A DNA stretch of 19,135 nt from an uncultured Lachnospiraceae bacterium (lineage in GTDB: Bacteria > Bacillota_A > Clostridia > Lachnospirales > Lachnospiraceae), in assembly GCA_910587905.1 (NCBI GenBank), contig CAJUOF010000139.1:1-19135 (forward strand), written 5' to 3'. The translations under genes and the position numbers were made by a program. Within the stretch, counting starts at the first letter, position 1, and every line of letters begins with the position of its first letter. Below the pieces are notes generated by a model that saw only the letters and a list, made by a program, of their open reading frames with translations, was not told the origin of the DNA and did no database searches. This document shows, one piece after another, positions 1 through 6,334 of the stretch.

Positions 1-96
1 CCGGTATTTCTTATAATGAAGGCTCTCGTCAAAGCCGCATCCCTTACACAGCAGGCCTTCTCCGTTCGCATTTCCGCAAACCGGGCAAATCCACAT
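1..96 (-). CDS. Zinc-ribbon membrane-protein paralog, 5' end only
   Basis: This is the first 32 codons of a third member of the zinc-ribbon family, running off the left edge. The visible residues begin MWICPVCGNANGEGLLC and carry the paired CxxC motifs (Cys4/Cys7 and Cys17/Cys20) expected to bind one zinc, followed by the family's GFDESLHYKKYR stretch. The first 39 plus-strand bases are identical to those of the two complete paralogs, including synonymous positions. The ATG follows a G-rich stretch (GGGGGGATGGGGCT), a weaker ribosome site than that of the 4031 paralog. By analogy the missing part should be a charged linker, one membrane segment and an outside domain, but the ectodomain type cannot be seen. 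The stop of the DUF6273-like gene lies 71 bases upstream, so the genes are probably co-transcribed. Confidence 0.8.
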   Translation of the reverse strand, partial: MWICPVCGNANGEGLLCKGCGFDESLHYKKYR

Positions 97-167
97 AGCC
101 CCATCCCCCCGTCGGTCTATTTTCAGTCTCAGAATCTTTTCTTTCCGGCAGCCACACCGCCAGGAAG

Positions 168-2201
168 TCACGGACCCAAGTCGATCCACATGGCGGGGCG
201 GACCGTGCCGTTGACGCCGTCGACATAATTCCCACTGTCGTTAATCTCCCCACTGGCAAGGACGTCCACCGCATCCTCCTGGCTAAAGCCCGGCGACCGC
301 AGCCACCACCACGAACCGCCGTTATCCCCTACATATGCCCACAGTTTTTTGGCGTATGCCGTGGCAGAAAGCCGACGCTCTTCCTCCGAGGGAAAATACC
401 GCCGCACCTCATCCGTGCTCAAAAGAAACAGTTTATCCGTCGTATCATTTCCTCCCGCCGTTCCAAACTCGGCATTGTCGGGATTTCCCACCGTCGTTTC
501 CAGAATCCGCCCCTGTTCTTCTCCCGAAAATGCTTCCGTGAGAAAAGACGAGTTCAGCCAGCCACGAAGGCTGCAGGTCTCCCAGGTCACATCCCTTCTG
601 TCGCTGTGATAAGGCCGGACGTCAAGGCAGTATTTGCTGATCACCAGTATGGAATCGTCCTGTCTGTCAAGCACTGTCCATTCAATCTCTTCTTTCCCGT
701 TCTCGGCATTGTTATCCTGCTCGTACCTGCCAAAATGGACCGTATCCCCCACGTCCGTATCGGCGGCGCTTACGTTCATCCACAAAACAGGACGGACAGA
801 GTCATCCACGCTGCCGACATTAGAGCCACTGAAAATGCCCCCGCCGGCATCGATCCCGCCGGCGCCATGGGGACTGGCGCCAGGCGACCGCAGCCACCAG
901 TCCGCATTGCCGTTATCTCCCACATACGCCCCCTGTGCCTTTGCATATTCCGTGGGAGAGGCCTGACGCTCCTCCTCCGAGGAAAAATACCGTTCTGCCT
1001 CCTCCATGCTCAGAAGAAACACCCTGTCAACGGTGTCGCTTCCGCCCTCCGTCCCGTATTCCGCATTATCCGGATTCGTCAGGGCCTTCTCCCGGATCCG
1101 CCCCTGTTCCTCGGTGCCAAACGCTTCCTCCAAAAATGCTCCGTTCAGCCAGCTTCGCAGGCTGCAAGTCTCCCAGGTCGCCGCCTCAAAGGTTCCGTCA
1201 TAGGGACGCACGTCAAGTCCGTATTCACTGACCACAAGGGCCCTATCTTCCACCCGGTCCAGGACAAGCCACTCAATGCCCTCCCTGCCGTTGGAGCCGT
1301 CGCCATCCTGCTCATAAGTCCCATACGGAAACCGGCTTCCCACCTCCAGCTCAGAAAATGACTGCGGATACGCAGCGCCTTCCGTTTCCTCCGCATTTCC
1401 CTGACCGGCCTCATTCTCCCCGGATTCTGTTCCCGCAGAAGTTCCCAGCTCAATCCACATGGCGGGGCGGACGTAGGCGGGGAACCCGTCGGCATAAACG
1501 CCAATGGCAATCCGTCCATCGGCATCGACGACGGCATAGCACGTACCGTCTGAAATCCGCAGCCACCAGTCCGCATTCCCCTCAAAGACCGCCCCCTGCT
1601 TTTTTGCATGTTCTGTGGGGGACGTCCGGCTTTCCTCCACCGGGTAAAAGTACTCATATACTTCTTCCTGACTCAAGAGAAAGATCTGATCGTCCGTATC
1701 ATTTATGGGATCCGTCCCATCCTCATGAACCGCCGGGTAGTCAACCAGATTTGTGTAACAGATCTGGGCCCGCTCTTCCTCACCGAAGGCTTCCTCTAAA
1801 AATTCTTCATTCAGCCATCTCCGCAGGGAACAGTTCTCCCACAATGCATCTCCCTCTTCATCATAAGGCCGCACATTGAGGCAATATTTGCTGAGAACAA
1901 GCACCCTGCTGCCTATTTTTTCCAGCACAATCCATTCTATGTCTTCTTTTCCGTTGGATCTGTCACCATCCTGCTCATAGGCCCCGAATCGGATCTCGTC
2001 ACCCGCTTCATAAGAATCCGCCGGGGAAGCGCCTGCCGTCCCCGCAGCGGCCTCCGTGCCTGCGTAATCCATGGCCCCTGCCTGGTCCGGCCCCATCTCG
2101 TCCGCAGAATTTCCTGTATGTAAGACCATGACGGCCACCGCCGCCAGAAGCGCCACACAGACTGCTGCCAGCACCGCCGCCCTCGTCCGCTTCCTCCGCA
2201 C
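168..2201 (-). CDS. Membrane-anchored triple DUF6273-like protein (3' part of a broken gene)
   Basis: The 677-codon open frame starts at a GTG with no convincing ribosome site (only GCAGAG directly in front). A basic stretch and membrane segment (about residues 7-27) are followed by an acidic Ala/Gly-rich linker. Three copies of one domain follow, at about 65-252, 285-475 and 480-676. Each copy has an F/Y-G-x-YEQD...IEW-x-VL-(E/D) start, a central W-E-(N/T)-CSLR-x-WLN...FL-x-EAF block, and a WWLR...VRP-x-(M/L)W end. I match this by recall to DUF6273; its function is unknown to me, and the Trp/Arg/Gly-rich end recalls C-type-lectin-like folds. The frame upstream continues without shift through one TAA (2241-2243) into the zinc-ribbon ORF at 2549. 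The linker and the basic run before the membrane segment match the intact paralog's layout, so this is probably the distal part of a single nonsense-interrupted gene. Confidence 0.8.
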   Translation of the reverse strand: MRRKRTRAAVLAAVCVALLAAVAVMVLHTGNSADEMGPDQAGAMDYAGTEAAAGTAGASPADSYEAGDEIRFGAYEQDGDRSNGKEDIEWIVLEKIGSRVLVLSKYCLNVRPYDEEGDALWENCSLRRWLNEEFLEEAFGEEERAQICYTNLVDYPAVHEDGTDPINDTDDQIFLLSQEEVYEYFYPVEESRTSPTEHAKKQGAVFEGNADWWLRISDGTCYAVVDADGRIAIGVYADGFPAYVRPAMWIELGTSAGTESGENEAGQGNAEETEGAAYPQSFSELEVGSRFPYGTYEQDGDGSNGREGIEWLVLDRVEDRALVVSEYGLDVRPYDGTFEAATWETCSLRSWLNGAFLEEAFGTEEQGRIREKALTNPDNAEYGTEGGSDTVDRVFLLSMEEAERYFSSEEERQASPTEYAKAQGAYVGDNGNADWWLRSPGASPHGAGGIDAGGGIFSGSNVGSVDDSVRPVLWMNVSAADTDVGDTVHFGRYEQDNNAENGKEEIEWTVLDRQDDSILVISKYCLDVRPYHSDRRDVTWETCSLRGWLNSSFLTEAFSGEEQGRILETTVGNPDNAEFGTAGGNDTTDKLFLLSTDEVRRYFPSEEERRLSATAYAKKLWAYVGDNGGSWWWLRSPGFSQEDAVDVLASGEINDSGNYVDGVNGTVRPAMWIDLGP

Positions 2202-2240
2202 CTCTGCGTCAGTCCGGCCCGCCGCTTCTGTCTTTTCCGT

Positions 2241-2549
2241 TTACGCCGTTATTTTCGTCTTCTCCCGAAAAGCTTCCGGCTTTCCCGCCTTCTCTTCCGA
2301 AATGTCCTCCGGCCTTTCCGGTCCATCCTTCGGAATCTCCCCTGACCTTTCTCCACCTTCGGGAATTTCCTTCTTCTGCGAAGAGTCCGAAACCTCCCTA
2401 CAAAGTTCATAGATATGCGCCGCTTCCCCACTTCCCTCCACCTCCGCCAGCGTCCGGTATTTCTTATAATGAAGGCTCTCGTCAAAGCCGCACTTTTCGC
2501 ACAGCAGGCCTTCTCCGTTCGCATTTTTGCAAACCGGGCAAATCCACAT
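2241..2549 (-). CDS. Zinc-ribbon N-terminal fragment of a broken gene
   Basis: This is a 102-residue ORF with an ATG preceded by GGGGGAGGGGGCTT. Residues 1-20 hold the family zinc ribbon (Cys4, Cys7, Cys17, Cys20), followed by GFDESLHYKKYRTLAEVEG and a highly charged Glu/Lys/Pro linker. It ends at TAA (2243-2241). Reading on in the same frame gives 13 more linker-like residues (TEKTEAAGRTDAE), then RRKRTRAAVL and a membrane segment. The paralog at 2592-4031 joins ribbon, linker, basic run and membrane segment in one frame, so the stop looks like a nonsense mutation and this is the 5' half of the gene continuing to position 168. Alone it would be a small soluble zinc-ribbon protein without an anchor. 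The stop of the LRR gene lies 42 bases upstream, which suggests one operon. Confidence 0.75.
   Translation of the reverse strand: MWICPVCKNANGEGLLCEKCGFDESLHYKKYRTLAEVEGSGEAAHIYELCREVSDSSQKKEIPEGGERSGEIPKDGPERPEDISEEKAGKPEAFREKTKITA
2443..2493 (-). repeat. Homogenised 5' module, copy B
   Basis: These 51 bases are identical to 3925-3975 (copy C). The part 2454-2492 is also identical to bases 1-39 (copy A), which the window edge truncates. The stretch encodes the ribbon's last Cys, the GFDESLHYKKYRTLAE helix and the start of the linker. Identity at synonymous sites between genes with unrelated 3' halves points to recent duplication or gene conversion. Confidence 0.85.
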
Positions 2550-2591
2550 AAGCCCCCTCCCCCGTCAACATATTTTAAGGCCTGTGACAAA

Positions 2592-4031
2592 TCACTGCAC
2601 GATGTCCAGGCCGTCACATCCCGCAAAGGCATCCTTCTGAATTTCCAGGCCTTTCGGCAGCGTCAGCTTTCCCTTAAATCCCTCACAGCCATAAAAGGCC
2701 GTATCTCCGACCCGCTTCAAGTCTTTTGGCAGCGTCAGACTTCCATTGAATCCACGGCAGCCATAAAAGGTCGCATCTTTGATCTGCTCCAGGCCCTCCG
2801 GCAGCCTAAGGCTCCCGCTGAATCCGCTGCAGCCATAAAAGGCATACTCCCCGATATACGTCAGACCCTCCGGCAATGTCAGGTTTCCGCTGAATCCACT
2901 GCAGCCATAAAATACATGCTCCCCAAGATACGTCAAGCCTTCCGGTAATGTCAGGCTTCCGCTGAATCCGCTGCATTCATAAAAGGCACTGTCTTCGATT
3001 TTCTCAAGGCCTTCCGGCAGCTTAAGGTTTCCGTTAAATCCACTGCAGCCCTTAAATGCACAACCCTCTACGTATGTCAGACTTTCCGGCAGCGTCAGAT
3101 CTCCACGGAATCCGCTGCAGCCATTAAACGCACTGCCCCCGATTTTTTCAAGACTTTCCGGCAGTGCTAGGCTTCCGTTAAATCCGCTGCAGCCATAAAA
3201 GGCAAACGACCCGATTTCCTGCAGACCTTCCGGCAACACCAGGCTTCCACGGAATCCGCTGCAGCCACTGAATACAGACTCCCCAATTTTCGTCACCGAA
3301 GCTCCGTTTATCTTGTTTGGTATGACCAGATCCCCGCTCTCTTCCCCTTGATATCCGGTGATCTCGATCGTCCCGTCTTCCAGAACCGTGTACAAAAAAT
3401 TATCCTGATCCTCTGTCTCCGCAGCGTCAGGAGCTTTGGCGTGCGGCAAAGTCTCCGTCTCTTCCCGGCTATGGACTTCGGATGCCCCTTCGATATTCTC
3501 CGTCTCGGCCTGCACTGCAGCATCCGCCTTTGTCTCCGGTTCATTTCTCGAAACACGCTGTGAAGAAAAAAAGATTACAGCCGCCAGGCAGGCTGCCACC
3601 GTCAAACAAGCCACGACCGTCCGCTTGGGCTTCTTGGGCTTCTCGTTTGCAGGCCGTCCTGTCCCTCCGTTTCTTGCTTCCGTCTCCTCCGGCTTCTCCG
3701 GCTCTTCTCCCCGAAAGGCTGCGGCCCGTTCTGCGCCCTGTTTCGAAGCCGCCTCTGCGTCCGGGCACTCTCCACTGCCGGAAATCCGTTCTTCCTCTGC
3801 CGGATGCGCTTCCTCCTCGTCCGTCTCCTGACAGCAGAGAAACACGTCGAAGGGCGTCCGGGAAACGGCAAGCGCCCGCTTTTTTTGTTCTTCTACCGCT
3901 ACCGCTTCCCGGCCCGCATCCACTTCCGCCAGCGTCCGGTATTTCTTATAATGAAGGCTCTCGTCAAAGCCGCACCTTTCACACAGCAGACCTTCTCCGT
4001 TGTCTTTTCCGCAAACCGGGCAAATCCACAT
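2592..4031 (-). CDS. Zinc-ribbon transmembrane protein with BspA-like leucine-rich repeats
   Basis: This is the intact 479-residue member of the family. The order is a zinc ribbon (Cys4, Cys7, Cys17, Cys20), the GFDESLHYKKYRTLAEV helix, a charged linker to about 137, the basic run KPKKPKR, a membrane segment (about 138-156), an acidic spacer, and an LRR cap (FLYTVLEDGTIEITGYQG, about 212-229). From about 248 to the end come ten tandem 24-residue repeats of the type GSLTLPEGLTYIGEYAFYGC. By its single uncleaved membrane segment the ribbon should be cytoplasmic and the repeats outside. LRR_5/BspA-type repeats are generally linked to binding or adhesion; no enzyme motif is visible. Its ligand and the ribbon's partner are unknown. 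The ATG has a strong AAGGAGG seven bases upstream. It follows the HEPN gene by 110 bases. Confidence 0.85.
   Translation of the reverse strand: MWICPVCGKDNGEGLLCERCGFDESLHYKKYRTLAEVDAGREAVAVEEQKKRALAVSRTPFDVFLCCQETDEEEAHPAEEERISGSGECPDAEAASKQGAERAAAFRGEEPEKPEETEARNGGTGRPANEKPKKPKRTVVACLTVAACLAAVIFFSSQRVSRNEPETKADAAVQAETENIEGASEVHSREETETLPHAKAPDAAETEDQDNFLYTVLEDGTIEITGYQGEESGDLVIPNKINGASVTKIGESVFSGCSGFRGSLVLPEGLQEIGSFAFYGCSGFNGSLALPESLEKIGGSAFNGCSGFRGDLTLPESLTYVEGCAFKGCSGFNGNLKLPEGLEKIEDSAFYECSGFSGSLTLPEGLTYLGEHVFYGCSGFSGNLTLPEGLTYIGEYAFYGCSGFSGSLRLPEGLEQIKDATFYGCRGFNGSLTLPKDLKRVGDTAFYGCEGFKGKLTLPKGLEIQKDAFAGCDGLDIVQ
2600..3300 (-). repeat. Ten tandem 72-base coding repeats (LRR_5)
   Basis: There is a roughly 72-base period in the 3' half of the LRR gene. 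Nine units translate to F-x-x-C-x-GF-x-G followed by an LPE-GL strand, and a tenth ends in FAGCDGL. Every unit keeps one Cys. On the plus strand the ends of most units show variants of 'ccgctgcagccataaaa'. The units differ at many bases, so the array is an old coding expansion rather than a fresh slippage product. Confidence 0.85.
3925..3975 (-). repeat. Homogenised 5' module, copy C
   Basis: Direct-repeat partner of 2443-2493, with the 39-base core at 3936-3974 also matching bases 1-39. It lies at the end of the zinc-ribbon coding part of the intact LRR gene. Divergence rises outside the block, both in the first CxxC loop and further into the linker. Confidence 0.85.
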
Positions 4032-4045
4032 AAGCCCCCTCCTTC

Positions 4046-4123
4046 GTAGACACGATTTCCACCGCTCCCACTCTCCCCGCCGACAAAAACACCTGTCACG
4101 TCCGTCCGGCTAAGGCCGGGTAA
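4046..4123 (-). pseudogene. Relic of a DUF6273-like C-terminus
   Basis: Translated on the minus strand, 26 codons read LPGLSRTDVTGVFVGGESGS then GGNRVY. They align without gaps to the last repeat of the 168-2201 protein (SPGFSQEDAVDVLASGEIND then SGNYVD). About ten residues are shared in the same spacing (P, G, S, D, V, G, E, G, N, V), and many bases match. The usual ending VRPAMWI is missing; instead the sequence runs straight into the ribosome site of the LRR gene. There is no upstream half of the domain before the HEPN stop. I take it as the stump of a deleted family member left at a recombination joint. It is short, so chance similarity is not fully excluded. Confidence 0.55.
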
Positions 4124-4141
4124 TCTTTCCAAACTCTTCTT

Positions 4142-4552
4142 TCATCCCCAACCGTTCTCCGCTTCCCCCAGCTTCTCGCCAAGTACCTTTTCCAATCGAA
4201 TAAACGCAGGCGTGAACCTGTCACGGATCAGCAGAAGCATCTCATCAATCTCACTCTCGTCATAGATATGCACCAAAGTATTACGCTTTTTCAGCATCGT
4301 GAGCCACACGTCTGAAGCTTCCACGAACCCAAGCTTATAACCAAGCTGTAAGATTTCTCTGGGTGAACCTGTTTCTGTGCTCTCTGCGCCATGTACTCTT
4401 AGCACCGCCTGCAGCGCTTTCCAGGCAAGCTCAAACGTCAAATTGAACTGTCCGATGACACCCGTCCTGTAAATGTCGTTCTCCTTTGCAAAGTCAAAAT
4501 CTGCACCTTTCAGCACATCCAGACAATTTGAAAAATTATCAAGCTTTTTCAT
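4142..4552 (-). CDS. HEPN (HI0074-type) protein, putative toxin of a HEPN/MNT pair
   Basis: This all-helical protein of 136 residues belongs to the HI0074 'nucleotidyltransferase substrate-binding' branch of HEPN proteins. The family hallmark GQFNLTFELAWKALQAVL is at about 34-51. The HEPN R-x4-H motif is intact as R90-NTLV-H95 inside KKRNTLVHIYDE. In characterised HEPN/MNT pairs this motif forms an RNase site at the dimer interface, and the partner MNT neutralises the toxin by adding AMP. I chose the ATG at 4552, which overlaps the end of the MNT gene by 14 bases. An in-frame TTG at 4576 is possible but adds nothing conserved. The ribosome site (GGAGTGG) is rather far upstream, so translational coupling to the MNT stop is likely. 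Whether it is toxic here is inference. Confidence 0.85.
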   Translation of the reverse strand: MKKLDNFSNCLDVLKGADFDFAKENDIYRTGVIGQFNLTFELAWKALQAVLRVHGAESTETGSPREILQLGYKLGFVEASDVWLTMLKKRNTLVHIYDESEIDEMLLLIRDRFTPAFIRLEKVLGEKLGEAENGWG

Positions 4553-4829
4553 AGATCGCGATTCCACTCCTCTCAATTTCTTTTTTCAGCTCATCGGAAA
4601 TGCCATCGTCAAGCTCTACGATATCAAATGACAGGAGAGAATGAGCGTTTTCCCTTATATCCCAATAAAAGCCGTCGAAATCACCGCCGCAGACGGCAAT
4701 GTCTATATCACTTCTTTCCGTATGTGTGCCTTTCGCACGGGAACCGAAAAGCACGACACGTTCAATATTATGCTTACAGGCAAATGACGTGATATCTCTG
4801 ACAACTCTGTCTGGAATATGATAGTTCAT
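4539..4829 (-). CDS. Minimal nucleotidyltransferase (MNT), putative antitoxin
   Basis: This small 96-residue protein has the polymerase-beta-type nucleotidyltransferase signature LFGSRAKGTHTERSDIDIAV (about 27-46). G29/S30 and the catalytic Asp pair D41/D43 are visible, and a third acidic residue is in FDIVEL (D69). In related pairs (MntA/HepT type) such a protein transfers AMP to the HEPN toxin and silences it. The start is the ATG at 4829, which has GAGGAG about ten bases upstream. An in-frame ATG at 4928 would add 33 residues unlike the family and would begin inside the hairpin and promoter region. The gene overlaps the HEPN gene by 14 bases, the usual compact antitoxin-first layout. Confidence 0.88.
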   Translation of the reverse strand: MNYHIPDRVVRDITSFACKHNIERVVLFGSRAKGTHTERSDIDIAVCGGDFDGFYWDIRENAHSLLSFDIVELDDGISDELKKEIERSGIAIYEKA

Positions 4830-4873
4830 CCCCAATCGCTCCTCACTTTCAGGTCTTCCCAGTCTCTCCTTAA

Positions 4874-4902
4874 AGTTTAACAGTTTTGGTTTGTTCTGTA
4901 AA
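4874..4902 (-). promoter_or_regulatory. Candidate promoter of the MNT/HEPN operon
   Basis: On the minus strand a -35 box TTTACA (4902-4897) is separated by exactly 17 bases from a -10 box TAAACT (4879-4874). That is five of six and four of six matches to the housekeeping consensus. Transcription would start near 4867, leaving about 38 bases of leader before the MNT ATG. This would make the accessory operon independent of hemW. Confidence 0.5.
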
Positions 4903-4921
4903 CCATGGGATGCGCATGGTT
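4901..4921 (-). other. Seven-base-pair hairpin between hemW and the MNT gene
   Basis: A perfect stem AACCATG/CATGGTT encloses a seven-base loop. On the minus strand it is followed by TTTACAG rather than a real T-run, so it is at best a weak hemW terminator. It overlaps the edge of the candidate MNT -35 box. Confidence 0.4.
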
Positions 4922-4941
4922 TTCCCATAAAATCAGGGACG

Positions 4942-6210
4942 TCAGAACAGAAACTCCGCCAGCACGCAATTACTCACGTCAATCCCCCGTGCCGTCAGAC
5001 GCCAGCGCACGTCCATTCCCTCTCCAGGCATCGTCCGCTCCATCAGCCCGTCCCGTTCCAGCGCTCCAAGAGCCGTTCCATAGACCTCCTCCAGGTCCGT
5101 TCCGAACCGCCCCGCAAACTCGTCCCCAGAAACTCCTTTTGTCATGCGCAGACCCAGAAACATAAATTCCTCCATGGCCCGCTCCCTGGTCACGGTCTCC
5201 TCGCCCTGACGGAGCTGCCCCAGAAGCTTCCGTCCCAGGACCGTTTCCCGCCCGCTCTCCCATTCTTCCAGAAGCCTCAGATAGGTTCCCAGATCATCCG
5301 TGTTGGAAAACCGTCTCCCGTCGGTGGGCCTTTCATCCGCATGACTCCCATTTCGGGCATAGCTCCCGCTTAAATAGGAAGCGGCAGAAATCCCGAAACC
5401 AAGATAAGGAACGCCCGTCCAGTAGCCCACATTGTGGCGGCAGGCAAAGCCGGGCTTCGCATAGTTGGAGATCTCATACCGCTCATAACCGCAGGCGGCA
5501 AGCAGATTCCCGGTCAGGGCATACATGTCCCGCTCTTCTTCCTCCGTGGGCAGGGGGCGGCAGTCCCCCTCCCCCGCATCCCGGGCCAATACCTGCCTGT
5601 GATATTTCTCATAAAAGGGAGTGCCCTGCTCAACAATCAAACTGTACACCGAAATATGCTCCGGCGCAGGAAAAAGCCCCGTCACCGCCCGAAGGCTTTT
5701 TTCAAAGCTTTTTACGCTCTGCCCCGGAAGCGCCGCCATCAAATCCACGCTTATATTGCGAAAGCCCGCCTCCCCGGCGAGCCGATAGCCCTCTTTAAAC
5801 TCTTCAAACGTATGAATCCGCCCGAGAAGGGAAAGCTCTTTATCCTCCGCAGACTGAAGCCCGATGCTCAAGCGGTTCACTCCGGCCTTCCGGTAGATCT
5901 CCAGCTTCTCCTTTGCCAGCGTCCCCGGATTGGCCTCCAGGGTGATCTCCGCATCCTGCGCCACCACAAACTCCCGGCGGATACAGGCAAGAGTTTTTGC
6001 AAGCTCCCCGGCCTCCACGATGGAGGGCGTCCCGCCCCCGAAGAACACGGAAGTCACCACATCGGCCCTTCGCTCTTCTGCCGCCAGGCAGATCTCTTTT
6101 CTCAGCGCCTTCATATAGGATTCCTGTACCGCCTTTCCCGCCGGCGCCGACACAAAGTCACAGTACCCGCACTTCCTCACACAGAACGGGATATGCACAT
6201 ATAATTCCAT
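4942..6210 (-). CDS. hemW: HemW-type radical SAM heme chaperone
   Basis: This 422-residue protein was long annotated as an oxygen-independent coproporphyrinogen III oxidase. HemW proteins carry and insert heme rather than oxidise coproporphyrinogen. The radical-SAM cluster motif is C10-VRK-C14-GY-C17 right after MELYVHIPF. It is followed by FFGGGTPS (SAM-binding), the NRLSIGLQS stretch and the HemW-typical HNVGYW, with a C-terminal winged-helix-like HemN_C part. The ATG at 6210 has an excellent GAGGAGGGGAA ribosome site; a 35-residue upstream extension of the frame lacks family features. It lies downstream of lepA in the order common in Firmicutes, but is separated from it by a 417-base gap with a large inverted repeat. 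The gene expected next, hrcA, is absent. Confidence 0.92.
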   Translation of the reverse strand: MELYVHIPFCVRKCGYCDFVSAPAGKAVQESYMKALRKEICLAAEERRADVVTSVFFGGGTPSIVEAGELAKTLACIRREFVVAQDAEITLEANPGTLAKEKLEIYRKAGVNRLSIGLQSAEDKELSLLGRIHTFEEFKEGYRLAGEAGFRNISVDLMAALPGQSVKSFEKSLRAVTGLFPAPEHISVYSLIVEQGTPFYEKYHRQVLARDAGEGDCRPLPTEEEERDMYALTGNLLAACGYERYEISNYAKPGFACRHNVGYWTGVPYLGFGISAASYLSGSYARNGSHADERPTDGRRFSNTDDLGTYLRLLEEWESGRETVLGRKLLGQLRQGEETVTRERAMEEFMFLGLRMTKGVSGDEFAGRFGTDLEEVYGTALGALERDGLMERTMPGEGMDVRWRLTARGIDVSNCVLAEFLF

Positions 6211-6334
6211 TTCCCCTCCTCTTTTCAAAGATAATTTATTAGGCATTTTCCACAGCGCAGAGGTCTTTTCCCGGAAATATTGCCAGAATCCTTCCCATAT
6301 TTTTCGGTTTCGCAATTACCTTTTACCCTTTTAC

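Noticed and set aside
606..1361. 251-codon open frame on the plus strand
   Set aside because: It lies antisense inside the DUF6273-like coding region, has no family features and looks like a by-product of the GC-rich codon pattern of the real gene.
2592..3310. Regular 72-base repeats considered as a CRISPR array
   Set aside because: The units are coding LRR_5 repeats in one open frame with no alternation of identical repeats and unique spacers.
4901..4921. Hairpin considered as the hemW terminator
   Set aside because: The stem is perfect but no T-run follows and it overlaps the candidate MNT promoter, so I list it only as a hairpin.
4539..4928. Longer MNT start at 4928
   Set aside because: The extra 33 residues are unlike the family and would begin upstream of the candidate promoter; the ATG at 4829 has the better ribosome site.
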